This document shows, in pieces, positions 50,091 to 59,418 of a stretch of 64,000 bases of DNA. Positions within the stretch are counted from its first letter, which is position 1; each line of letters opens with the position of its first letter. Under the pieces are notes generated by a model. That model was not told where the DNA came from. It saw nothing but the letters and a program-made list of their open reading frames with translations, and searched no databases. Source of the stretch: Nonomuraea maritima (lineage in GTDB: Bacteria; Actinomycetota; Actinomycetes; Streptosporangiales; Streptosporangiaceae); assembly GCF_900100395.1 (NCBI RefSeq), contig NZ_FNFB01000035.1, positions 1-64,000 of the forward strand, written 5' to 3'. The position numbers and the translations under genes are program-made.

Positions 50091-51488
50091 TCAGGACAGG
50101 CGCGCGACGATCTGGGGGCCGAGCTCCGTCACGTCGCCCGCGCCCATGGTGAGCACGATGTCGCCCGGCCGCGCCCGCGCGGCGATCAGCGCGGGCACCG
50201 TGGCCCGGTCGGGCGCGTACGCCACCCGTTCGGGCGGCAGGGGGATGCGCTCGGCCACCATCGCGCCGGAGACGCCCGGCTCAGGGTCCTCGCGGGCGCC
50301 GTAGACGTCGAGCACGATGGCCTCGTCGGCCAGGCCGAGCGCCTGGCCGAACTCGTCGGCGAAGAAGCGCGTACGCGAGTAGAGGTGCGGCTGGAAGACG
50401 GCGATCACCCGGCCCGACCCGGAGTAGGAGGCCACCACGTCGCGGGCGGCCCGCAGGTCGGCGGTGAGCTCGGTCGGGTGGTGGGCGTAGCTGTCGAAGA
50501 CCGCGATGCCGCCGGCCTCGCCCTTGGCCTCGAAGCGGCGCTTGGCCCCCGTGAAGGCGCCCAGGCCGTCCCTGATCTCCTCGAAGGGCAGCCCGAGCTC
50601 GTCAGCCACGGCGATGGCCGCGGCGGCGTTGAGGGCGTTGTGCGCCCCGGGAACGGCCAGACGTACCTCGCCCCTGCCCTCGATGCGGAACACCGTGCCG
50701 AACCCGTCGGGACGGACGTCGCTGAGGCGGTAGTCCTCGCCCTGGACGCCGTACGTCTTGACCCGCAGGCCACGCTCGGCGGCCCGCCGGACCAGCTCGG
50801 CCGCCCCCGGGTCGTCGGCGCACACGACGAGCAGCGAGCCGACCCGGTCGGCGAACCTGGCGAAGCTGTCGTGCACCGCCCGCGGGTCGCCGTAGTTGTC
50901 GAGGTGGTCGGCCTCGACGTTGGTGATCACGGCGATGTCGGGGGCGAGCATGAGGAACGAGCCGTCGCTCTCGTCGGCCTCGGCCACGAACGTGCGGCCC
51001 TGGCCGTCGTCGGCGCCGAGGCCGGTGGTGACGAGCTGCCCGCCCACGCAGTAGGACGGGTCGGCGCCGCACTTCTGCAGCGCCACGGTGAGCATCGAGG
51101 TGGTGGTGGTCTTGCCGTGGGTGCCGGCGATGGCGACCGCGGTGCGACCGGCCATGACCGAGGCCAGGGCGGCGGCCCGCGGAATGATCCGCAGGCCCTG
51201 CTTGAGCGCCTCGCCGAGCTCGGGGTTGGAGTCGCGGATGGCGGTCGAGACGACCACGGTGTCGACGTCGCGGATGTGGGAGGCGGCATGCCCGATGTGG
51301 ACGGTCGCGCCCAGCTCGCGCAGCTCGGTGATCATTTCGGAGCTGCGCGCGTCACTGCCCGTCACCCGGACGCCCCGCTTGAGAAGGATGCGGGCGATGC
51401 CCGACATGCCGGCGCCGCCTATGCCGATGAAGTGCACACGTCCCAGTTCTTCTACGGTGACGGGATCGACCAGCTTGACGAGACTCAT
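50091..51488 (-). CDS. murC: UDP-N-acetylmuramate-L-alanine ligase MurC
   Basis: This 465-residue Mur ligase has an N-terminal Rossmann motif (HFIGIGGAGMSGIARILLKR), the ATP loop AIAGTHGKTTTTSMLTVAL, VTNVEADHLDNYGD and FDSYAHHPTELTADL. It adds L-Ala to UDP-MurNAc in the cytoplasm. Start and murG stop overlap as ATGA. The HH in SYAHHPTE is diagnostic for MurC among Mur ligases. Confidence 0.97.
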   Translation of the reverse strand: MSLVKLVDPVTVEELGRVHFIGIGGAGMSGIARILLKRGVRVTGSDARSSEMITELRELGATVHIGHAASHIRDVDTVVVSTAIRDSNPELGEALKQGLRIIPRAAALASVMAGRTAVAIAGTHGKTTTTSMLTVALQKCGADPSYCVGGQLVTTGLGADDGQGRTFVAEADESDGSFLMLAPDIAVITNVEADHLDNYGDPRAVHDSFARFADRVGSLLVVCADDPGAAELVRRAAERGLRVKTYGVQGEDYRLSDVRPDGFGTVFRIEGRGEVRLAVPGAHNALNAAAAIAVADELGLPFEEIRDGLGAFTGAKRRFEAKGEAGGIAVFDSYAHHPTELTADLRAARDVVASYSGSGRVIAVFQPHLYSRTRFFADEFGQALGLADEAIVLDVYGAREDPEPGVSGAMVAERIPLPPERVAYAPDRATVPALIAARARPGDIVLTMGAGDVTELGPQIVARLS

Positions 51489-52561
51489 CGGGCTATCTCC
51501 AACACTTTCCTGGCAAGACTGATATCGGCGTCCTTGCGCCCCAGCCGGGACGCCGCCTCCGACATGACGGCGACCCGCTCGGGGTCACGGAGGATGGGCA
51601 GGACGTTCTGGATGATCCAATCAGGTGACAGCTCGGCGTCGTCGACCATCAGGCCGCCGCCTCCCTGCACGACGCGCTCGGCGTTGAGACGCTGCTCCCC
51701 GTTGCCGTGGGGCAGCGGGACGTACGCCGCGGGCAGCCCGACCGCCGTCAGCTCGGCGCAGGTCAGCGCCCCGCTGCGGCACAGCGCGAGGTCGGCGGCG
51801 GCGTAGGCGAGGTCCATGCGGTCGACGTACGGCAGCAGCACGTACTGCGGGTCGCCCGGCGGGGGCTCGGCCTCTACGGTGTTCTTCGGCCCGAGCACGT
51901 GGAGCACCTGCATGCCGGCCGCGCGCAGCGCCGGCGCAGCGGCCAGCGCGGCCTGGTTGATCGACTGGGCGCCCAGCGAGCCGCCGAACACCAGCAGCGT
52001 CGGCCGGTCGTTCTCCAGCCCGAACCACGAGCGCGCCTTGTCGCCCGTGGACAGCCGGTCGAGCGTGACGATGTCCTGGCGCAGCGGGGTGCCGATGTAC
52101 TCGGCCTTCGGCAGCGCGCCGTCGGGGAACCCGGTGAACACGTGGTCGGTCAGCCGCGCGCCCAGCCGGTTGGCCAGCCCAGGACGCGGGTTGGCCTCGT
52201 GGACGATGATCGGCATGCCGCGCCGCCGGGCCGCCAGGTAGGCGGGCGTGGCGACGTAGCCCCCGAAGCCGACCAGGATGTCGGCCTTGGTCCGGTCGAG
52301 AACGGCCGACACGGCGTTGATCGCTCCGGCCAGCCTCCCGGGCATGGTCAGCAGGCTGGGGGTCATCGCCCGCGGCAGCGGCACCGCGGGCACCAGCTCA
52401 AGTTCGTAGCCCCTGGCGGGCACCAGGCGCGTCTCGAGGCCGCGCTCGGTGCCGACGCACGTGATGCCGATGCTGGGGTCAAGGCGGCGCAGCGCGTCCG
52501 CAAGGGCGAGCGCGGGCTCGATGTGCCCGGCCGTCCCACCACCGGCGAGGACCACCCTCAT
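51485..52561 (-). CDS. murG: Lipid II synthase MurG
   Basis: This 358-residue GT28 glycosyltransferase starts at ATG 52561, with AGGGAG 8 nt upstream; GTG 52570 is less likely. The N-terminal glycine loop is VVLAGGGTAGHIEPALALAD (GTAGH in place of the common GTGGH). The second domain has LVFGGSLGAQSINQAAL, LCRSGALTCAELTAVGLPA and YVPLPHGNGEQRLNAE. It adds GlcNAc to lipid I on the inner membrane face. It is coupled to murC by a 4-bp overlap and is 12 bp after ftsW. Confidence 0.96.
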   Translation of the reverse strand: MRVVLAGGGTAGHIEPALALADALRRLDPSIGITCVGTERGLETRLVPARGYELELVPAVPLPRAMTPSLLTMPGRLAGAINAVSAVLDRTKADILVGFGGYVATPAYLAARRRGMPIIVHEANPRPGLANRLGARLTDHVFTGFPDGALPKAEYIGTPLRQDIVTLDRLSTGDKARSWFGLENDRPTLLVFGGSLGAQSINQAALAAAPALRAAGMQVLHVLGPKNTVEAEPPPGDPQYVLLPYVDRMDLAYAAADLALCRSGALTCAELTAVGLPAAYVPLPHGNGEQRLNAERVVQGGGGLMVDDAELSPDWIIQNVLPILRDPERVAVMSEAASRLGRKDADISLARKVLEIAR

Positions 52562-52573
52562 CCAGGTCACTCC

Positions 52574-53863
52574 CTAACGTGTCATTCGACCTCTGGTCAT
52601 ACCCCCCAGGCCCAGCCAGCTTAGGCCCCGGGCGACCGCCCCGGGGCCACGAGCGGCCAGGGCCTCGCGCGCTCCTGGTTCTCGTTTGGCGAACGACAGC
52701 AGCATGCCGAGCGCCGCCAATGTGGGGAGAAGCGCCGACCCGCCGTAGGAGACCAGGGGCAGCGGGATGCCGGTGATCGGCAGGACACCCAGAACGGCAC
52801 CCATGTTGACGGTGGCCTGCCCGACGATCCAGGCGACCATGGCGGCTGCCGAGAGCCGGATGAAGGGGTCGTTGACGCGTACGGCCACGCGCAGGCCCGC
52901 GTAGCCGAGCAGCCCGAACAGCGCCACCACCATCAGGGTGCCCGCGAGCCCGAGCTCCTCGCCGAGGATGGCGAAGATGAAGTCGCTCTCGCCGTGCGGC
53001 AGCCAGCTCCACTTCTGCCGGCTGCTGCCCAGCCCGAGCCCGAACCAGCCGCCGGAGCCCATCGCGATCTGTCCCTGGACGGCCTGGTAGCCCGCGCCCT
53101 GCGCGTCGGCCCACGGGTCGAGGAAGGCGCCGATCCGGTCCATCCGGTACGGCTCCACTCTGATCATGATGACCGCGGCCAGCACCGCCAGCGCCAGGAT
53201 GCCGCCGAACAGCTTGACCGGCGCCCCCACCACCCACAGCAGCGCCAGGAAGATCATGAAGAGCACGAGCGTGGTGCCGAGGTCACGGCCGAGCATCACC
53301 ATGACGGCCAGGATCGCGGTGCCGGGCATCAGCGGGATCAGCAGCTGCCGCCACTCGATGCGCCCCTGCCTCGCCCGCCTGGCCAGCAGGTCGGCCCCCC
53401 ACAGCACGAGCCCGAGCTTGGCCGGCTCGGACGGCTGGATGGTGAAATCGCCGATGTAGATCCACCGCTGCGCGCCCAGCTCGGACGAGCCGATGAACAG
53501 CACCATGATCAGGGCGAGGAACGACAGCGCCATCAGCGGGTAGCCGGCCCAGCGGAAGAACTTGACCGGCAGGCGCGAGCAGACGTACATCAGGGGCACG
53601 CCGAGCGCGGCAGACAGCGACTGCTTGATGAACCACGAGAACGGGCTGCCGGTCAGCTGCAGCGCCTCGATGCTGGAGGCCGACAGCACCATCATCAGCC
53701 CGAGCGCGAGCAGCAGCGCGCTGCACATGATGATCAGGTAGTACGTGGTCAGCGGCTTGTCGAGCAGCTCCTTCAGCGCGCCCAGCTGCTCGCGGGCCCA
53801 GCTGCCCGGCCCTTCCTGCGCGCGCGGGGCCGGCCGCGTCCGCTCCTCAGCGCTCGTGCTCAC
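52574..53863 (-). CDS. ftsW: SEDS glycosyltransferase FtsW
   Basis: This 429-residue protein has about ten membrane helices after a ~40-residue cytoplasmic tail. SEDS marks are QRWIYIGDFTIQPSEPAKLG, LGRDLGTTLVLFMIF, GLGLGSSRQKWSWLPHGESD with FIFAILGEELGLAG, and GVLPITGIPLPLVSYGGSAL. It polymerises lipid II with FtsI at the septum. GTG 53863 lies 17 bp inside the 3' end of murD. The C-terminal tail is short and Arg/Gly-rich (GGMTRGRMTR). Confidence 0.95.
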   Translation of the reverse strand: MSTSAEERTRPAPRAQEGPGSWAREQLGALKELLDKPLTTYYLIIMCSALLLALGLMMVLSASSIEALQLTGSPFSWFIKQSLSAALGVPLMYVCSRLPVKFFRWAGYPLMALSFLALIMVLFIGSSELGAQRWIYIGDFTIQPSEPAKLGLVLWGADLLARRARQGRIEWRQLLIPLMPGTAILAVMVMLGRDLGTTLVLFMIFLALLWVVGAPVKLFGGILALAVLAAVIMIRVEPYRMDRIGAFLDPWADAQGAGYQAVQGQIAMGSGGWFGLGLGSSRQKWSWLPHGESDFIFAILGEELGLAGTLMVVALFGLLGYAGLRVAVRVNDPFIRLSAAAMVAWIVGQATVNMGAVLGVLPITGIPLPLVSYGGSALLPTLAALGMLLSFAKREPGAREALAARGPGAVARGLSWLGLGGMTRGRMTR

Positions 53864-55223
53864 GCCGCGCCCTCAGCCCGCGTACGGCACGCGCGAAGGC
53901 CTCCCCCCTGGCCGGGTAGTTGGCGAACATGTCCAGGGAGGCCCCCGCCGGGGAGAGCAGCACGGTGTCCCCGGGCGAGGCCAGCCGGGCGGCTTCGGTG
54001 ACGACTCTTTCCATCGCACCAGTCTCGCGATCCGCAATGTCCACGACGGGGACATTCGGCGCGTGTCGCGCGATGGCTTCGGCGATCCGCGCGCGGTCGG
54101 CGCCCAGCAGCACCGCGCCGCGCAGCCTCGGGGCGGCCCCGCGGACGAGGTCGTCGACGTCGGCGCCCTTGAGCAGTCCGCCCGCCACCCACACCACCGA
54201 CCGGTACGACGCGAGGGCCGCGGCCGCCGCGTGCGGGTTGGTCGCCTTGGAGTCGTCGACGTAGTCGACCTCGTCGACCCGGTCGACGTGCGACAGGCGG
54301 TGAGGGTCGGGCACGAAGTCGCGCAGCCCCTGCCGCACTGCCTCCGCCGGCACGCCGAGCGAGCGGGCCAGGGCGGCGGCGGCCAGCGCGTTGGCCACGT
54401 TGTGCGGCGCGAACGGGCGGATGTCGTCGAACGTGGCGAGCTCCTCGGCCGCCTCGACCGGGTCGGCCACGAACGCGCGGTCGACCAGAAGGTCCTCCAC
54501 CAGGCCGAGCTGACCGCTGCGCGGCGCCCGCAGGGTGAACCCCACCGCGCCCGGGTAGGACGCGGCCAGCCGGGTGCACTCGGGGTCGTCGGCGTTGTAG
54601 ATCACGGTGCCGGCGCGCTCGAAGATGCGGCCCTTGGCGGCGGCGTACTCCTCCAGGGAGCCGTGCCAGTCGAGGTGGTCGGGGGCCACGTTGAGTACGG
54701 CGGCGGCGTGCGGGGCCAGTGTGCCCGACCAGTGCAGCTGGAAGCTGGACAGCTCGACGGCCAGCGCGTCGTACGGCTCGCCGACGGCCTGCACCACCGG
54801 CACGCCCACGTTGCCCACGGCCAGGGCCTTGCGCCCGGCGGCCAGCAGGATCGAGGTGAGCATGCGTACGGCGGTGGTCTTGCCGTTGGTGCCGGTCAGC
54901 GCCAGCCACGGGGCGGCCTGCGCGGGACGCAGCCGCCAGGCCAGCTCCACCTCCCCCACGACCTCGACGCCGGCCCGCAGCGCGGCGGCGACGAGCGGGT
55001 GGTGCGGCGCCCATCCGGTGGTGACGAGCCGCGTCGTGCCCTCGGGCAGCGTCAGCTCCCCGAACCGGGTCTGCACGCCGGCCCGCGCCAGCTCGGCGGC
55101 GGCGGCGAGCTGGCGCTCGCCCTCCACCGACTCCACGACCACGACGCGCTCGCCGCGCGCGGCCAGCACCCTGGCCACGGCGACACCCGACACCCCGAGT
55201 CCGGCGACGCAGGTGAGACTCAT
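53847..55223 (-). CDS. murD: UDP-N-acetylmuramoylalanine-D-glutamate ligase MurD
   Basis: This 458-residue protein starts at ATG 55223, overlapping the mraY stop as ATGA, with GAGGGC upstream. An N-terminal nucleotide-binding fold (VAGLGVSGVAVARVLAARG) leads to the ATP loop ALTGTNGKTTAVRMLTSIL, LNVAPDHLDWHGSLEEYAAA (Mg/carbamyl-Lys region) and HRLSHVDRVDEVDYVDDSKA with TNPHAAAAAL, typical of MurD. It adds D-Glu to UDP-MurNAc-Ala. Confidence 0.96.
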   Translation of the reverse strand: MSLTCVAGLGVSGVAVARVLAARGERVVVVESVEGERQLAAAAELARAGVQTRFGELTLPEGTTRLVTTGWAPHHPLVAAALRAGVEVVGEVELAWRLRPAQAAPWLALTGTNGKTTAVRMLTSILLAAGRKALAVGNVGVPVVQAVGEPYDALAVELSSFQLHWSGTLAPHAAAVLNVAPDHLDWHGSLEEYAAAKGRIFERAGTVIYNADDPECTRLAASYPGAVGFTLRAPRSGQLGLVEDLLVDRAFVADPVEAAEELATFDDIRPFAPHNVANALAAAALARSLGVPAEAVRQGLRDFVPDPHRLSHVDRVDEVDYVDDSKATNPHAAAAALASYRSVVWVAGGLLKGADVDDLVRGAAPRLRGAVLLGADRARIAEAIARHAPNVPVVDIADRETGAMERVVTEAARLASPGDTVLLSPAGASLDMFANYPARGEAFARAVRGLRARREHER

Positions 55224-56278
55224 GCCCTCGGCATCCATTCGACGTAGAACAGCCCGAGCCCGAGCGCCGCGCACAACATCGCGATCAGCCAGAAGCGGAC
55301 CACGATCGTGGTCTCCGCCCAGCCCTTCAGCTCGAAGTGGTGCTGCAGCGGCGCCATCCGGAACACGCGTTTCCCGGTCATCTTGAAGAACCCGACCTGG
55401 ATGATGACCGACAGGGTGATGATCACGCACAGGCCGGCGAGGATGATCAGCAGGAGCTGGGTGCGGGTGGCGATGGCCAGGCCGGCCAGCACGCCGCCGA
55501 GGGCGAGGGAGCCGGTGTCGCCCATGAAGATGCGCGCCGGCGGGGCGTTCCACCACAGGAAGCCGATGAGCGCCCCCAGCACCGCGGCGGCGACCACGGC
55601 GAGGTCGAGCGGATCTCGTACCCAGTAGCAGTTGGGGCCGAGCTGGTCGATGCAGTTGTTGCGCAGCTGCCAGTTGCCGATCAGCACGTACGCGGCGAGC
55701 ACCGCGCCGGTGGCGCCGCTGGCCAGGCCGTCGAGGCCGTCGGTGAGGTTCACCGCGTTGGAGAACCCGACGATCATGATGAGGACCCAGATGGTGAAGC
55801 CGACGATGCCGATCGACGGGCCGATGTCGCGCAGGAACGACACGCGGGTCTCGGCGGGGGTGATGCCGTACACGTTGGGCTCGCGCACCACCATGAAGGC
55901 GAAGACCGCGCCGACGACGAGCTGGCCGAGGGCCTTGGCACCGCTGCGCAGGCCGAGGCTGCGCTGCTTGTAGATCTTGATGAAGTCGTCGAGGAAGCCG
56001 ACCGCGCCGAGCCCCGTCATGAGGAACAGCACGAGCAGGCCCGAGACCGTCGGCGGGTCGAGCAGCGCCAGGTGGGAGGCGCCGTAGGCGAACAGGGCGG
56101 CCAGCACGATGACCGTACCGCCCATGGTGGGGGTGCCCCGCTTGCCCTGGTGGCCGGAGGGACCTTCTTCGCGGATCTCCTGGCCGTAGCCGCGCCGCGA
56201 GAACAGCCGGATCGCCAGCGGGGTGCCCAGCATGGAGAGGATCAGGCCCACCGCGCCGGCGATGATGATGTTGGTCAC
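55220..56278 (-). CDS. mraY: Phospho-MurNAc-pentapeptide translocase MraY
   Basis: This 352-residue polytopic enzyme has ten predicted helices. Active-site sequences are GLGAVGFLDDFIKIYKQRSL (catalytic Asp pair), GFSNAVNLTDGLDGLASGA, and PLQHHFELKGWAETTIVVRF with the HHH-type loop reduced to QHH. It transfers phospho-MurNAc-pentapeptide to undecaprenyl phosphate, making lipid I. GTG 56278 overlaps the murF stop by 4 bp. Confidence 0.97.
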   Translation of the reverse strand: MTNIIIAGAVGLILSMLGTPLAIRLFSRRGYGQEIREEGPSGHQGKRGTPTMGGTVIVLAALFAYGASHLALLDPPTVSGLLVLFLMTGLGAVGFLDDFIKIYKQRSLGLRSGAKALGQLVVGAVFAFMVVREPNVYGITPAETRVSFLRDIGPSIGIVGFTIWVLIMIVGFSNAVNLTDGLDGLASGATGAVLAAYVLIGNWQLRNNCIDQLGPNCYWVRDPLDLAVVAAAVLGALIGFLWWNAPPARIFMGDTGSLALGGVLAGLAIATRTQLLLIILAGLCVIITLSVIIQVGFFKMTGKRVFRMAPLQHHFELKGWAETTIVVRFWLIAMLCAALGLGLFYVEWMPRA

Positions 56279-57849
56279 TGTGCGGCACCTCCGAGCAGCA
56301 GCTCGGCCGTCCGCTCCAGGCCCATGGCCCTCGGTCCCTTGATCAGCACCGCGTCACCGGGACGCAGCCGGCCGGCCAGCTGGGCCGCGGCCGCCTCGGC
56401 GTCGGGCACGTGCACGATCCACGTCCCCTGGGCCTGCGGCGGCACCGCGCCCACGGGGCCCGTCACCGGCTCGGCGGGGGCCGCGCTCGGCGCTGTGCCG
56501 CCGGGACCCGCGCCGGGTCCTGGTGGCGCTCCGCCCACCGCGGCCATCTCACGCCCGGCGTCGTACGCGGCCGGTGTCCAGGGGTGGGACGCCGGGAACG
56601 GGACATGGGTGGAGGCCTGGGCGGTGGCGTGGGCGCCGCGCAGGACGGGTTCGGCGTCCGGCCCTGCCACGATCAGGCCCGCGAGCCCGGCCGCGCCGGC
56701 CATCCGGCCGAGCTCGGTGTTGAGCGCCGGACCGTCGTCGCCGAGTTCCCGCAGCGCCGCGATGACCGCGAAGCGCCGCCGCCCCTCGCCGAGCACGCCG
56801 AACATCTCGAACGCGGCCCGCATGGAGTCGGGGTTGGCGTTGTACGCGTCATTGACGATCGTCACCTGGTCGGGCCGGTCGGTGACCTCCATCCGCCACC
56901 GGCTGCGCGGCGTGGCCTGCGACAGCTCCTCGGCGATGATGGTCACCGGCAGGCCGAGCTCGTAGCCCGCCGCGGCGGCCGCCAGGGCGTTCTCGACCGC
57001 GTGGGCGCCGTACAGCTGCAGCGAGACCGGGGCGTCGCCGGACGGCGTGCGCAGCGTGAAGGAGGCGCGCCCGCGCTCGTCCATCACGACGTCGTCCGCC
57101 CGGATGACGGCGGACTCGCCGCGCCCGTACCACGTGACCCGCGCTTCGGTACGGTCGGCCATGGCCGCCACCAGCGGATCGTCGGCGTTGAGCACCGCCA
57201 CACCGGTGGCCGGCAGTGCCTCGACCAGCTCGCCCTTGGCCTGGGCGATGGCCTCCTTGCCGCCGAACACGCCGAGGTGGGCCGTGCCGACGTTGAGGAC
57301 CACGCCGATCTGCGGCGGCGCGATGTGGGTGAGGTCTCTGATGTGGCCGATGGTGCGGGCGGCGAGCTCCAGCACCAGGAACCGGGTGTCGGCGTCGGAC
57401 CGCAGCACGGTCAGCGGATGGCCGAGCTCGTTGTTGAAGCTGCCGGCGGGCGCGACGGTGGCGCCGATGCGGGCGGTGAGCCGGGCCAGGAGGTCTTTGG
57501 TACTGGTCTTGCCGGCCGAGCCGGTCACGCCGATCACGGTGGCCTGGGGCATCGTCCGCAGCTGGGCGGTGGCGAGCGCGGCGAGCGCGGCGGCGGCGTC
57601 GGGCACGATCACCGAGGGGGCGTCGACCTGCCGGGTGGCCAGCACGGCGACGGCTCCGGCGCGGACGGCCTGCGCGGCGTAGTCGTGACCGTCGACCCGC
57701 GCGCCCTTGATGGCGACGAAGAGGGATCCCGGTTCGACGGCCCGCGAGTCGATCACGACGGGCCCGCGCACGACAGCGCGGGGATCGGCCATGCCCGACA
57801 GGGCGCCCGAGGTTATCTCGGCGATCCTGGCCAGAGGCAACGGGATCAT
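56275..57849 (-). CDS. murF: UDP-MurNAc-tripeptide D-Ala-D-Ala ligase MurF, with a C-terminal-domain insertion
   Basis: This 524-residue protein is ~50-70 longer than usual. It has the N-domain (VVIDSRAVEPGSLFVAIKGA, RVDGHDYAAQAV), the ATP loop GVTGSAGKTSTKDLLARL, LELAARTIGHIRDL, NAYNANPDSMRAAFEMFG and a terminal KGPRAMGLERTAELL. Roughly residues 405-475 are an Ala/Pro/Gly-rich insertion (AVGGAPPGPGAGPGGTAPS within it) in the C-terminal Rossmann domain, between VAGPDAE and TWIVHVPDAEAAA. It appears as a flexible loop, and the catalytic core is intact. murF overlaps murE by 1 bp (TAATG). Confidence 0.95.
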   Translation of the reverse strand: MIPLPLARIAEITSGALSGMADPRAVVRGPVVIDSRAVEPGSLFVAIKGARVDGHDYAAQAVRAGAVAVLATRQVDAPSVIVPDAAAALAALATAQLRTMPQATVIGVTGSAGKTSTKDLLARLTARIGATVAPAGSFNNELGHPLTVLRSDADTRFLVLELAARTIGHIRDLTHIAPPQIGVVLNVGTAHLGVFGGKEAIAQAKGELVEALPATGVAVLNADDPLVAAMADRTEARVTWYGRGESAVIRADDVVMDERGRASFTLRTPSGDAPVSLQLYGAHAVENALAAAAAGYELGLPVTIIAEELSQATPRSRWRMEVTDRPDQVTIVNDAYNANPDSMRAAFEMFGVLGEGRRRFAVIAALRELGDDGPALNTELGRMAGAAGLAGLIVAGPDAEPVLRGAHATAQASTHVPFPASHPWTPAAYDAGREMAAVGGAPPGPGAGPGGTAPSAAPAEPVTGPVGAVPPQAQGTWIVHVPDAEAAAAQLAGRLRPGDAVLIKGPRAMGLERTAELLLGGAAQ

Positions 57850-59396
57850 TAGTGCTTCCTGCTTTCCTTGCGTGCGTCGATCGCTTCGGCGACCACGTCG
57901 CGGTCGTCGAAGGGGATCACCTCGCCAGAGACGTACTGGCCCTGTTCGTGGCCCTTACCGGCCACGACGACCACGTCGCCGTGCCCGGCCCTGGCGATCG
58001 CCTGACCGATGGCGGCCGCGCGGTCGGGCTCAATGATCACATGAGCGCGGTCGTGCTGCGGAACGTGGAGCGCCCCGTCCATCATCGCCGCGAGGATGGC
58101 CAGCGGATCCTCGGAACGGGGATTGTCGCTCGTGAAGATAGCCACATCAGCCAGTTTGGCGGAGATTTCTCCCATGATGGGCCTTTTACCCGAATCTCGG
58201 TCGCCGCCACAGCCGAGCACGATGATCAGCTGCCCCGCCGTGACGGCCCGCAGCGATCGCAGCACCGATTCGACGGCACCCGGCTTGTGGGAGTAGTCGA
58301 CGACGGCCTGGAAGTCGTCGTCGGCGCCCGTGATGCGCTGCATCCGGCCCGGCACCCCGGTCAGGGTCCCGACGCCGTGCACGGCCGTCTGGAGCGGCAC
58401 GCCCGCCTCGACGAGCGTCACGATGGCGCCGAGCGCGTTGGCGACGTTGAACGGGCCGGGCAGCGAGATCTGGGCGTCGGCCTCGACCCCGCCGGGGCCC
58501 ACCACCCGGAAGGCGCTGCCGTCGGCGCCGAGGCGGGCGTCCAGCGCCCGCCACTGCGCGTCGGGGTCGCCCAGCGCCGAGAACGTCGTCATCGGGATCT
58601 TGGCGAGCCCGAGCAGCTCACGCCCGTACGGATCGTCGACGTTGGTCACCCCGACGCGGCTCAGCTCGGGCTGGAACAGCCGCACCTTGGCCGCGAAGTA
58701 GTCGTCGAAGTCCTTGTGGAAGTCGAGGTGGTCCTGCGACAGGTTGGTGAACAGCGCGACGTCGTAGAAGACGCCGTCGACCCTGCCGAGCGCGAGCGCG
58801 TGGCTGGAGACCTCCATGGCGGCGGCGGTGACGCGCTCCTCGCGCATCAGGCCGAACAGGCCGTGCAGCACCGACGCCTCCGGCGTGGTGTGCGTGGGCT
58901 GGAAGCGCAGGTCGCCGACCCTGATCTCGACGCCGCCCACCAGACCCGTACGGTGGCCGGCGGCCCGCAGGCCCGCCTCCAGCAGGTAGGTGGTGGTGGA
59001 CTTGCCGCTCGTGCCGGTGACGCCCAGCACCTGGACGTCGTGGGCCGGCTGGCCGTACACCCACGAGGAGACCTGGCCGAGGACGGCGCGCGGGTCGGGT
59101 ACGACGAGCACCGGAAGCCCGGTGGCCACGGCCGCCTCGCGGCCGGCCGGGTCGGTGAGCACGGCCACCGCGCCGCTCGCCATCGCGTCGGCGGCGAAGG
59201 CGGCGCCGTGGACCTGACTGCCCGGCAGAGCCACGTAGAGGTCTCCGCGCATGACGTTGCGGGAGTCGATGGTGACGCCGGTCAGAGCGGCGTGAGGTGA
59301 GCGCGAGGAGCCGGAATCGGCGTCGAGCATGGTGGCCAGCCCGGTCAGCGGGCGGGGCGAGCTCGACATGGGGCGCATGGACGACGGGGGACGCAC
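57849..59396 (-). CDS. murE: UDP-MurNAc-tripeptide ligase MurE (meso-DAP type)
   Basis: This 515-residue protein has the ATP loop GVTGTSGKSTTTYLLEAGL, where TSGKST replaces the more usual TNGKTT. It also has HTTPEASVLHGLF, MEVSSHALALGRVDGV, NLSQDHLDFHKDFDDYF, GRMQRI and SDNPRSEDPLAILAAM; the DNPR motif indicates meso-diaminopimelate as substrate. GTG 59396 lacks a ribosome site but has TACGCT exactly 6 nt upstream, so an internal leaderless promoter seems likely. ATG 59378 and 59369 are alternative starts. Confidence 0.95.
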   Translation of the reverse strand: MRPPSSMRPMSSSPRPLTGLATMLDADSGSSRSPHAALTGVTIDSRNVMRGDLYVALPGSQVHGAAFAADAMASGAVAVLTDPAGREAAVATGLPVLVVPDPRAVLGQVSSWVYGQPAHDVQVLGVTGTSGKSTTTYLLEAGLRAAGHRTGLVGGVEIRVGDLRFQPTHTTPEASVLHGLFGLMREERVTAAAMEVSSHALALGRVDGVFYDVALFTNLSQDHLDFHKDFDDYFAAKVRLFQPELSRVGVTNVDDPYGRELLGLAKIPMTTFSALGDPDAQWRALDARLGADGSAFRVVGPGGVEADAQISLPGPFNVANALGAIVTLVEAGVPLQTAVHGVGTLTGVPGRMQRITGADDDFQAVVDYSHKPGAVESVLRSLRAVTAGQLIIVLGCGGDRDSGKRPIMGEISAKLADVAIFTSDNPRSEDPLAILAAMMDGALHVPQHDRAHVIIEPDRAAAIGQAIARAGHGDVVVVAGKGHEQGQYVSGEVIPFDDRDVVAEAIDARKESRKH

Positions 59397-59408
59397 GGCG
59401 AGAGCGTA
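59397..59408 (-). promoter_or_regulatory. Probable leaderless promoter -10 box inside the cluster, before murE
   Basis: TACGCT (minus strand, 59408-59403) lies 6 nt before the murE GTG, in the 22-bp gap after ftsI. It may allow murE-murF expression apart from ftsI. Confidence 0.4.
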
Positions 59409-59418
59409 CCTTCCCTGG

